Notes under the pieces: model-generated
The model's input: the letters and a program-made list of their open reading frames with translations, nothing else
What the model was told of the DNA's origin: nothing
The model's database searches: none
Assembly (NCBI RefSeq): GCF_006542375.1
Contig: NZ_CP038143.1
Location: forward strand, 1,488,001 to 1,552,000
Length of the DNA stretch: 64,000 bases
Source of the DNA: Oecophyllibacter saccharovorans
Lineage (GTDB): Bacteria > Pseudomonadota > Alphaproteobacteria > Acetobacterales > Acetobacteraceae
Direction of reading: 5' to 3'
In this document: positions 18,887 to 25,723 of the stretch, piece after piece
How positions within the stretch are numbered: the first letter of the stretch is position 1
Layout of the letters: each line of letters begins with the position of its first letter
Position numbers and translations under genes: made by a program

Positions 18887-20035
18887 ATGACGGCCAAACC
18901 CGCCTCTCTTCCCCCGCGCTCCGTATCATCGCCGCAGCAGTTCATCGTCGGCGCCGGTCTGCTGGGCCAGCTGCCGGACTTCGTGAAGAACTACGGCGAC
19001 AATGCTTTCATCATCAGCGACCCCTTCATCGCCGAACGCACGAAGAAGGAATGCCTGCCTGCGCTGGAGAAAGCCGGGCTCAAGGGCGCGGTGCAGGAAT
19101 TCGGCGGTGAGTGCACCGATGCCGAGATCAAGCGCCTGGGCGAGCTTGCCAAGGCGCAGGGGGGCAATGTGGTGGTCGGCGTAGGGGGCGGCAAGACGCT
19201 CGATACCTCCAAGGCCGTGGCGCATTACTTCAAGATGCCGCTGCTGCTCTACCCCACCATCGCCTCTTCAGATGCGCCCTGCGTGGCCCTGGCGGTGGTG
19301 TACACGCCTGACGGCACGTTCGACCGCTACCTCTTCCTGGCCCGCAACCCCGATGCCATCCTGGCCGATACCGATATCCTCTCAGGCGCGCCGGCCCGCT
19401 TCCTGGCTGCAGGCATCGGCGATGCACTGGCGACCTATTTCGAGGCGCGCGCCTGCTTTGAATCCGGCGGCCTCAACCTGCGCCACCACCGCACGTCGCG
19501 CACCGGGCTCGGCATTGCGCGTCTGTGCTACGACGTGCTGCGTGAAAACGTGGTGCCCGCCATGGCCGCAGCCCGCAAGGGGGTGAGCACCCTGGCCGTG
19601 GAGCAGATGATCGAGGCCACGATCTACATGAGCGGCGTGGGCGCTGAGAGCGGCGGTCTGGCCGCAGCCCATGCGGTGCATAACGGCATGACGGCGGTCG
19701 AGGCCCTGCACCACGTGCAGCATGGCGAGAAGGTGGTGTTCGGCCTGCTGGTGCAGCTGGTGCTGGAAAACGCGCCCAAGGAGGAATTCGACGAGGTCGT
19801 GCGCGTCATCCGCGAGGCGGGCCTGCCCATGACCCTGGCTGAGATGGGCGTCAAGGAGTTCGTGCCGGCGGAATGGCGCAAGGTGGCCGAGATCGCCTGC
19901 GCGCCAGACGACACCATGGGCAACATGCCCCAGCGCTACACCCCCGATGACGTCTATAACGCCATCGTCGGGGCCAATGCGCTGGCTGAAACCTACCGCG
20001 CCGCTGAGGGCGCAGGGGTCAAGGCCAAGGCCTGA
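18887..20035 (+). CDS. gldA: Glycerol dehydrogenase (iron/zinc-dependent, GldA-type)
   Basis: This 382-residue NAD-linked polyol dehydrogenase oxidises glycerol to dihydroxyacetone. It has the NAD loop VGVGGGKTLDTSKAVAHY, TIASSDAPCVALAVVYT and the metal ligands in AAGIGDALATYFEAR (Asp), AAHAVHNGM (His) and HVQHGEKVVFG (His). ATG 18887 is chosen because GAGGAAG is about 7 nt upstream; ATG 18872 would include that site in the gene. It is followed by a long stem-loop terminator. This cytoplasmic soluble enzyme differs from the membrane PQQ-dependent glycerol dehydrogenases of acetic acid bacteria. Confidence 0.94.
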   Translation: MTAKPASLPPRSVSSPQQFIVGAGLLGQLPDFVKNYGDNAFIISDPFIAERTKKECLPALEKAGLKGAVQEFGGECTDAEIKRLGELAKAQGGNVVVGVGGGKTLDTSKAVAHYFKMPLLLYPTIASSDAPCVALAVVYTPDGTFDRYLFLARNPDAILADTDILSGAPARFLAAGIGDALATYFEARACFESGGLNLRHHRTSRTGLGIARLCYDVLRENVVPAMAAARKGVSTLAVEQMIEATIYMSGVGAESGGLAAAHAVHNGMTAVEALHHVQHGEKVVFGLLVQLVLENAPKEEFDEVVRVIREAGLPMTLAEMGVKEFVPAEWRKVAEIACAPDDTMGNMPQRYTPDDVYNAIVGANALAETYRAAEGAGVKAKA

Positions 20036-20063
20036 GGCTGAGGTCTCGGCCTGGCACCACCAG

Positions 20064-20110
20064 GGGCGCTGCTTCCGCAGGGAGGCAGCGCCCTTTGTAT
20101 TTGTATTTTC
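20064..20110 (+). terminator. Rho-independent terminator after gldA
   Basis: GGGCGCTGCTTCC pairs with GGAGGCAGCGCCC (13 bp, one G-U) across a 4-nt loop, then TTTGTATTTGTATTTT. It may also serve the convergent EamA gene. Confidence 0.88.
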
Positions 20111-20126
20111 AGGCGTGGGTGTTTTC

Positions 20127-21101
20127 TCAGATTTCCGGCGGGGCGGAGATTTCCGGGTCGGCAGCGGGTTTGCGGCTGCCCAGGCGGGTGAGGGCCAGGC
20201 CGGCCAGCACCACCGCCCCGCCCAGTAGGGTGGCTACGTTGGGCCAGCTGCCTTCCAGCAGCAGGGTCAGCACGATGGCGCAGGGCGGCACGCCGTAGAG
20301 GATCAGCGAGGCGCGCGGAGCCCCGATCCGCCCCAGCAGCCGCGCCCAGCACCCGTAGCCGAACACGCCCGGAATGGCGGCCAGCGCAAGCAGGATCGCC
20401 CAGGTGCGCGGCGGGCTTTTCAGCAGGGTGGCAATGCCCTGGGGCAGCCATGGTAGGAGAAAGCCAGCCCCTGCGATGATGAAGCAGCACAAGGAAATTC
20501 CGGGCCCGTAACGGCGCACCAATGGTACCTGCAGGATGTTGAAAAGCGCATTGCCCAGGGCGGCCAGCATGAGCACGAAAGTGCCGCTGCCGAACCCGAG
20601 CGGGCCCTGGGCTGCACAGACCAGCAGCACGCCCGCAAAAGCCAGGGCCGAGCCCGCCCAGCCGAAACGCGACAGGTGGTCGCGGTGCAGCCACGCGCCC
20701 AGCAGGCCGCAGATGACCGGCGAGGAGGCGCCGATCAGGCTGGCGGTGGCGGGCGAGACGGTTTCCTCGCCCAGGTTGAGGCAGACATTGTAAAGCGTGA
20801 TGCCCAGAAAGCCGCACAACAGGTAACGCGGCCAGGCGCTGGCAGGCGGCAGCCGGAGCGTGGTCTGCCCGCTGCGCGCCAGCCGGGTGGCTACAAAGGG
20901 CATCACGATCAGGCTGGCCAGCCCGTAACGCAGGCTCGCAAGCGGCAGCGGCGCCACCCCGCTGCGCAATGCCATCTGCACCAGCGGGAAGGCGCTGCTC
21001 CAGGCAACCAGCGTCATGACCCCCAACCCCATGTCCCAGACCGTCAGGGGCCGGGCATTGGGGGAGAGCTGTCTGGGCAAAGGCGCGTTCAAAGACTCCA
21101 T
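20127..21101 (-). CDS. EamA/DMT-family drug-metabolite transporter
   Basis: This 324-residue inner-membrane protein has about ten hydrophobic segments arranged as two EamA repeats (MGLGVMTLVAWSSAFPLVQMAL near the N-terminus; AILLALAAIPGVFGYGCW in the second half) and a short polar tail. Such carriers export amino acids, nucleosides or other metabolites; the substrate cannot be predicted. Its start lies only about 48 nt from the stop of the first prophage gene, and a perfect CCCGATC/GATCGGG inverted repeat overlaps the leader. The original promoter may therefore have been displaced by prophage insertion, and expression may depend on read-through. Confidence 0.9.
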   Translation of the reverse strand: MESLNAPLPRQLSPNARPLTVWDMGLGVMTLVAWSSAFPLVQMALRSGVAPLPLASLRYGLASLIVMPFVATRLARSGQTTLRLPPASAWPRYLLCGFLGITLYNVCLNLGEETVSPATASLIGASSPVICGLLGAWLHRDHLSRFGWAGSALAFAGVLLVCAAQGPLGFGSGTFVLMLAALGNALFNILQVPLVRRYGPGISLCCFIIAGAGFLLPWLPQGIATLLKSPPRTWAILLALAAIPGVFGYGCWARLLGRIGAPRASLILYGVPPCAIVLTLLLEGSWPNVATLLGGAVVLAGLALTRLGSRKPAADPEISAPPEI

Positions 21102-21148
21102 GCCCGATCATTCCGCGATCGGGAGGCGGGCGCAAGTTCTGTGGCGCC

Positions 21149-21607
21149 TTACCCCAGAAGCTTCGCCAGGTCAGCCGGCGGGGTCGGGAGCGCTGTGCTG
21201 GTCGTGTCTGCGCCGGTGGCGATGGCTGAGAGGGCCTTGCCGTAGGGGAGGATGTCGGACGGAGGGTCCGCGAAGAGGGGCCAGCCCATCTGCGCGTAAA
21301 GATTCATCACCCGTGAAAGCTGCTGGCGCGCCTGGAAGTTGAGCGGGGTGGGGGGGATGATGGTGGGGCCGACATAGCCCTTGCCGTCAGGGCCCAGCGT
21401 TGCGTTCGTGAGGGGGCGGTTCTCCCATTCGGTGGCGGTCCAGTTGAGCTTGACCATCTTCTGGCCGGCCTGCACGTAGCGCGTGATGTCGCCCCAGTCC
21501 GTGGTGAGCCAGGTGAAGACGCGCACCGGCTTGGTCAGGTCCGCGTCACTGGCGACGACGGCATAATAGGTGGGGGTGGTGTCGGGGGTCATGAAATCTG
21601 CGGTCAT
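21149..21607 (-). CDS. Phage tail-region protein of unknown function
   Basis: This 152-residue soluble protein is the last gene of the prophage fibre module. It starts MTADFMTPDTTPTYYAVV, behind AAGGAA. Tryptophan-rich segments (FTWLTTDWGDITRYVQ) are followed by TATEWENRPLTNATLGPDGKGYVG and a helical C-terminal half. Position after a fibre gene suggests a fibre assembly/chaperone or receptor-binding accessory protein, which is inference only. It ends 48 nt before the EamA start. Confidence 0.7.
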   Translation of the reverse strand: MTADFMTPDTTPTYYAVVASDADLTKPVRVFTWLTTDWGDITRYVQAGQKMVKLNWTATEWENRPLTNATLGPDGKGYVGPTIIPPTPLNFQARQQLSRVMNLYAQMGWPLFADPPSDILPYGKALSAIATGADTTSTALPTPPADLAKLLG

Positions 21608-21634
21608 GAGATGAGTTCCTTTCAGAGTGGGGAA

Positions 21635-22363
21635 TCAGGCCGGGCCGATGGCGATTGCCTGCAGCACGGAGCCGTCGCTGTCCCAGTTGGCCACTGCGCC
21701 GTTGCGGTTGGCCACTACGTAGCGGGAGAGCGAGAAGGCGCTGGTAGTGGGGGCGCTGGAAGGGCCAGCGATGACGAGATTTCCGCTGCTGTCGAAAACG
21801 GTCGGGATGATGACGCAGATATCAGTCCCGGAAAAAGGTTTTGGGAAAGTAACAATCTGGCCGTTAGGACCCGTGACAGGGAAGCGCTGCACCAGGTAAG
21901 GCCCCCCCTCGGGCGTGGCGACTTCAAGCAGCGTGTTGCCCTTGGGGGTGGCAACGGCGCCGCTCCGGTCGAACAGCCATTCCGCCCAGCTGAGAGAGGG
22001 ATTGTCGGTGAGGCCGATAAAGAACCCCTTCAGGGCGCCCTGGCTGTCCTGGCGCTGGCCGATCTGCGCGCGTGTCGCGTTGTCGCCAAACATCATGCCG
22101 CCCAGCGCGCCGGTCCAGTAGAAGGTGTCGTTGGTGAACGGGCAGCCCTTGAAGTTCACCTGCACGTCTTCAAAGGTGACATTGCCCTTGAAGATGGTCG
22201 GGCCTTCAACCGTGCCGCCCGCCTGCAGCGACAGCGCGCCGCTGAGGTCTCCGGTGGCACCGGGCGCGCCCGGGGGGAGTTCGAGGGGGGCGGTGAAGCG
22301 TTTGCCGTCATTGTCAGTAGCGACGAGGGTTGCCTGGGCCGTCTGGCCGGGAGTGAGGGACAT
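21635..22363 (-). CDS. Tail fibre protein with gp53-like C-terminal domain
   Basis: This 242-residue protein starts MSLTPGQTAQATLVATDNDG behind a strong AAGGAGG. A short beta module ends in LELPPGAPGATGDLSG, a collagen-like breakpoint. Fibre-type strands (GGTVEGPTIFKGNVTFEDV) follow, then a C-terminal domain (IVTFPKPFSGTDICVIIPTVF ... AIAIG) that resembles the gp53-like receptor-binding tip of phage side fibres. Its N-terminal module is shared with the gene at 24071-24532, suggesting both attach to the same virion structure. Function as host-receptor fibre is inferred from architecture and neighbours. Confidence 0.72.
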   Translation of the reverse strand: MSLTPGQTAQATLVATDNDGKRFTAPLELPPGAPGATGDLSGALSLQAGGTVEGPTIFKGNVTFEDVQVNFKGCPFTNDTFYWTGALGGMMFGDNATRAQIGQRQDSQGALKGFFIGLTDNPSLSWAEWLFDRSGAVATPKGNTLLEVATPEGGPYLVQRFPVTGPNGQIVTFPKPFSGTDICVIIPTVFDSSGNLVIAGPSSAPTTSAFSLSRYVVANRNGAVANWDSDGSVLQAIAIGPA

Positions 22364-22374
22364 GGGATCCTCCT

Positions 22375-24078
22375 TCAGTAGAGAGACACGACCGCCGAGG
22401 CCACCACGGGCCCGGTCGTCGTCATGGAAAGGCCCTGACACACGTCAGGGGGGAAGAAGAGCGTTGAAGCCGAGGTCCGGCCGCCGTCAACGAACAGCTC
22501 GACCGAGCACGCATCCACCAGCAGCGTGAGCCGCTTGGTCGGGGCGTCCATGGTGGTGAGCTGTCCGGCCGGCACCGGATCGTCACGCAGAGCAGCCTGC
22601 AACGTCGCGTTCACCACGCGTGGCTTAGGCTCCATGGGCACCGACGCCGGCGTGGCCCACGGGTTGTAAGACTTGTGATCCGGGGGCGACGGGCTGCCCG
22701 GGTTGGCCGAGTAATTGGGCAGCTCCCAGCCCGAATGCGTGCGGTCGATCAGCAGCTTCTGGTCCTTGAAGTCGACCAGGAAGTCCATGTGGTAGTTACC
22801 CGCATGCGGCTGGCCCTCGGGGATGGTGCCCGTGCGGATCTGCAGCAGGACCTGGTCAGGCCACGCGCCACCCATCTGCATAAGGGTGATGTCCAGCCGG
22901 AAGCACACGCCGGTGCCAGAGGTGACGATCTCGGAGGGCCACAGATAAGGGCTGCCTGCGTCGATACCCTGCAGGCCGTTCTGGCAGACCAGGGAATAAA
23001 CCTCCCGGTCGTCAGCCAGCGGGGCGGTGTAGAGCCGCAGGAACCCGCTGGGCTCGGGCTGCAGCCAGCATTGGCGCGGCAGGCCCTGGAGGTTCTGGAA
23101 GCCCTTCCACGGCATGGGTACCGCGCAATACTGCCAGTTGCCCAGCCACGCGCCGCAGAACGTGTTGCCCTGCTCGTCCTGGCCGGTCACCGAGGAATAG
23201 CTGTCACGCCCCCAGTCCCAGGTCTGCGGGTAGAAGGCGTCAGGCGTGAAGGTCGCGCCGTCCCAGTTCCCCACCCAGTAGATGCAGCATTCATTGGTGA
23301 TGACCTCGTCATCCCATGCCCCCTGCACGCAGCCGATCAGGCACCAGCGCGTCTGATCGGTGGCACGGCCCTGGCGGTCGCGCAGCTTGATCTTCTGCAG
23401 GCTCGGGCACTCGATCAGCGGTCCGGGACCTGCCAGGGGGCTGCGCGCCGTCCAGCTCATGCCGTCGGTGGAGGTGAAGAACCCGAAGTTCTGGCCCATG
23501 CAGGCGACCATCACCAGCTGGTTGTGGTCTTCGTCCCAGAACAGGCGGAAGTCGCGGAAGTCGCGCCCGCTGTTGGTCCAGGAAGGCGGAATGTCCTGGT
23601 TGTAGATCACCGTGCCGATCAGCCGCGGGGTGATGCCGAGCTCGGGTGCGACGTAGAGCAGGCAGCTCTGATAGACCGGGTCAGGGGCTGCGATGTAGTA
23701 GAACACCGTGCCCGCGCCCCAGCCGAGATGGTCGTCCCAGTCCACGTAGAGCCCGCCGGACCACAGGGTCTGGGCCGGGGCCGTATTGCGGTCGATGCGC
23801 GTGACGGTGGGGATCATCTGTCCCAGGGAAGCGCCCACATACTCGCCCCAGCTGGTCTTGGGGAAGCCGTCGCCTGCCTGCCACTGCGCGTTGGTCAGCG
23901 CCCAGCTGCGCCACACCTTGGCTTTGCGGTCCCAGACATAGGGCTGGCCGTCATTCTGCCAGGAGTTGCTGTCGGGCGAGGGCTGGCGGGCCATGTGGCG
24001 CAGCGGGTAATAGCGCGTCATGGCCAGGCCGGCTTCCAGGCTGGAGCTTGCCGCCAGCAGATGTGCCAGGTCAGGCAT
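22375..24078 (-). CDS. GH32-family fructan hydrolase (levanase/fructosidase-like) in the prophage tail module
   Basis: This 567-residue protein has the glycoside hydrolase family 32 layout. The nucleophile motif QNDGQP at 41-46 is the equivalent of MNDPNG. F-R-D-F is at 174-177 (family FRDP), and the acid/base motif E-C-P at 223-225 lies in LIECPSLQK. Next comes the propeller block TWDWGRDSYSS...GAWLGNW. The C-terminal beta-sandwich has LLIDRTHSG and LTLLVDACSVELFVDGGR. GH32 enzymes cleave beta-fructosides such as levan, inulin or sucrose. There is no signal peptide. Its place between the holin-like/lysozyme genes and a fibre gene, on the same strand, indicates a virion-associated depolymerase acting on levan on the host surface (inference). 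AAGGAGA precedes the ATG at 24078. Confidence 0.85.
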   Translation of the reverse strand: MPDLAHLLAASSSLEAGLAMTRYYPLRHMARQPSPDSNSWQNDGQPYVWDRKAKVWRSWALTNAQWQAGDGFPKTSWGEYVGASLGQMIPTVTRIDRNTAPAQTLWSGGLYVDWDDHLGWGAGTVFYYIAAPDPVYQSCLLYVAPELGITPRLIGTVIYNQDIPPSWTNSGRDFRDFRLFWDEDHNQLVMVACMGQNFGFFTSTDGMSWTARSPLAGPGPLIECPSLQKIKLRDRQGRATDQTRWCLIGCVQGAWDDEVITNECCIYWVGNWDGATFTPDAFYPQTWDWGRDSYSSVTGQDEQGNTFCGAWLGNWQYCAVPMPWKGFQNLQGLPRQCWLQPEPSGFLRLYTAPLADDREVYSLVCQNGLQGIDAGSPYLWPSEIVTSGTGVCFRLDITLMQMGGAWPDQVLLQIRTGTIPEGQPHAGNYHMDFLVDFKDQKLLIDRTHSGWELPNYSANPGSPSPPDHKSYNPWATPASVPMEPKPRVVNATLQAALRDDPVPAGQLTTMDAPTKRLTLLVDACSVELFVDGGRTSASTLFFPPDVCQGLSMTTTGPVVASAVVSLY

Positions 24079-24532
24079 GGGAGGTCTCCTTGAGAAACTG
24101 CGCCGCTTTGAGCCGCATCAGGCGCTGGTGGGTGCGGGCCCAGAGGCGCAGCTGCTGCAGCGTGGCCAGCGCCATCATGTCGTCACGCGCGCCGCCGCGA
24201 TCGGTGAAGTCATCGAGATAGACGGCCGCTGAACGGATCCCCGTGTCAGAGGGGACGTTGAGCGTGCTCGGGAATACCTCCAGCGCCATGAGCGCGCCGT
24301 CCTGCACGCCGTCTGACGTGGTGGTCTGTCCGTCCTCGGTGAGGGCCAGCGACTGCATGGCCGTGGGGCCGCCCCCGCCGTTCTGCCCATCTTTGCCGGG
24401 CGCGCCCGGGGGGATCTCGATCTCCACCGGGAAGGCCCCGTGGCGCTGGGTCTGAAACAGCAGCTTGACGGTGGTGGCCTCGCCCGGGGCGAAGGGGCCC
24501 TGGCTGGTGACTTTCACGGTGTCAGGGTTCAT
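24071..24532 (-). CDS. Small tail-associated protein with a PPGAPG module
   Basis: This 153-residue protein begins MNPDTVKVTSQGPFAPGEAT and reaches VEIEIPPGAPGKDGQNGGGG by about residue 58. The same beta-module plus PPGAPG breakpoint occurs in the fibre at 21635-22363. The C-terminal half is helical and Arg/Leu-rich (MMALATLQQLRLWARTHQRL). The start inside the preceding gene's 3' end (24532) has GGAG about 10 nt upstream; an earlier ATG at 24565 gives an arginine-rich leader and is less likely. It overlaps the GH32 gene by 8 nt, suggesting translational coupling and a role in attaching that enzyme or fibre (inference). Confidence 0.65.
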   Translation of the reverse strand: MNPDTVKVTSQGPFAPGEATTVKLLFQTQRHGAFPVEIEIPPGAPGKDGQNGGGGPTAMQSLALTEDGQTTTSDGVQDGALMALEVFPSTLNVPSDTGIRSAAVYLDDFTDRGGARDDMMALATLQQLRLWARTHQRLMRLKAAQFLKETSHA

Positions 24533-24914
24533 GGTGCGGCGTCTCCTGCGTCTGCCCCAGGTCATACTGCCCGGTGGGCGGCAATGCGCCGCGGCCGTGA
24601 TGGGCCAGGCTGTGCATGGCGGCGACCACCGCGCCCTGGGTCAGGCTCATGGTGCGTGCGTCGACATGGCGGCGGTCCAGCCCGCAGGAGAGCAGCCCGG
24701 GCAGGGCAGCCAAAGCGAGGGTGGAGGCGAGGTTGCTGTCGATCACGTCCCAGTAATCGCCGGCCACCGCGCCGATGAGCATGGAGAGGCTGATCTGGGT
24801 GGTGGGCTGGGCCAGCCAGCCCAGAATGCGCCGCCCCCAGAGCCTTGGCGATGATGGTGATGGGGGCGCTGGTTGGGGAGCGGCTTGGGGGGTGGGGGTA
24901 GGAAGGTCTGTCAT
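24522..24914 (-). CDS. Holin-like phage membrane protein (tentative)
   Basis: This 130-residue protein has a Pro-rich N-terminus of about 25 residues and two hydrophobic stretches (ISLSMLIGAVAGDYW, LASTLALAALPGLLSCGL), then a polar His/Gln-rich end. Size, hydrophobic hairpin and position next to the lysozyme gene fit a holin, but the segments are short and no family motif is recognised. It could instead be a small structural membrane protein. Confidence 0.55.
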   Translation of the reverse strand: MTDLPTPTPQAAPQPAPPSPSSPRLWGRRILGWLAQPTTQISLSMLIGAVAGDYWDVIDSNLASTLALAALPGLLSCGLDRRHVDARTMSLTQGAVVAAMHSLAHHGRGALPPTGQYDLGQTQETPHHEP

Positions 24915-24944
24915 GGGATCAAACTCCTGGAAGGTATGTTTCGG

Positions 24945-25454
24945 TCAGGAAATGTTACTGTTCATGAAAAGCGCTTTCTCCGCCGCCCTGCGTCTGACCA
25001 GGCCGGGCAGTATGGTTTCAGCGTCCTTGTCGGGGCTGCGGGCATGGACCCAGCGGCCGAACTCGCGGCTTGCGCGGTCGAAATCGTTTTCCAGCACCGT
25101 CGCCCAGAGATGGGAGCGCAACAATGCAGCCAGCCCCAGATTGTAGGCGAAGTCCGCCAGCGCTGCGGTTTGGGAGGGCGCCAGATCGGGCTTGCGCCTG
25201 AGGATCTCGCCTGCCAGCGCGTGCAGGCGTCCTTCCATCCAGGCCTCGGCCTGCCCCTGGCTCACCGGGGGCGTGCGGGAGGTGACCGGATGGCCGCTGC
25301 CGTCACGCGTGGCGCCGTAGCCGATGCTCCATATGCCGGCAGGGCAGGCATAGGGGCGGGCGCTGAACCCCTCGAAGCTGCGTGCCAGTCGGGCCGCCAG
25401 GGCGCTGGCCTGTTCCTGACCCGGGGCCCCGGGAAGCGGTGGGGGCGTGCTCAC
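24945..25454 (-). CDS. Phage lysozyme (GH24 endolysin)
   Basis: This 169-residue muramidase hydrolyses peptidoglycan at lysis. After a Pro-rich leader of about 12 residues, the catalytic Glu28 sits in RSFEGFSARPYACPAGIWSIG, continuing YGAT. In many P21-type lysozymes the equivalent segment reads Y-x-C-P-A-G rather than the T4 Y-x-D-x-x-G. QTAALADFAYNLG is the typical later helix. No N-terminal signal-arrest segment is seen, so export probably needs a holin. It overlaps the XhlA-like gene by ATGA, forming a lysis cassette. Confidence 0.9.
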   Translation of the reverse strand: MSTPPPLPGAPGQEQASALAARLARSFEGFSARPYACPAGIWSIGYGATRDGSGHPVTSRTPPVSQGQAEAWMEGRLHALAGEILRRKPDLAPSQTAALADFAYNLGLAALLRSHLWATVLENDFDRASREFGRWVHARSPDKDAETILPGLVRRRAAEKALFMNSNIS

Positions 25455-25723
25455 AGGAGGTGCCTGCTGGTCAGCCAGTGGATGAGGATCTGCGCGAAGC
25501 CCGAGCCGAAGGCCGAGGCCCCCCAGATGATCGGCGCATTGACCATGATGGCCCGCCGCCAGCCCGTTTCGGTATGGCGGATGCGGTCCTCATGGTTGGC
25601 AAGCACCGTCTCCTGCTGGGCGAAACGCTGGTCGGTCTGGGCGAAGCGGTCCTCATGCTGGGCGAACCGGCTGTCCATGCGCCGCGCCAGGTCCTGGAAC
25701 TCCACACTGCGCACATAGGTCAC
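25451..25723 (-). CDS. XhlA-like coiled-coil/one-TM lysis-associated protein
   Basis: This 90-residue protein has an N-terminal heptad region with repeated H-E-D-R-F-A-Q units (residues 8-45, a coiled coil) and one C-terminal transmembrane segment (IIWGASAFGSGFAQILIHWL). This layout resembles haemolysin XhlA and related phage proteins that help holins or anchor lysis complexes. It overlaps both the lysozyme gene and the upstream fibre gene, so the three are translationally coupled. The exact role is inferred. Confidence 0.65.
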   Translation of the reverse strand: MTYVRSVEFQDLARRMDSRFAQHEDRFAQTDQRFAQQETVLANHEDRIRHTETGWRRAIMVNAPIIWGASAFGSGFAQILIHWLTSRHLL

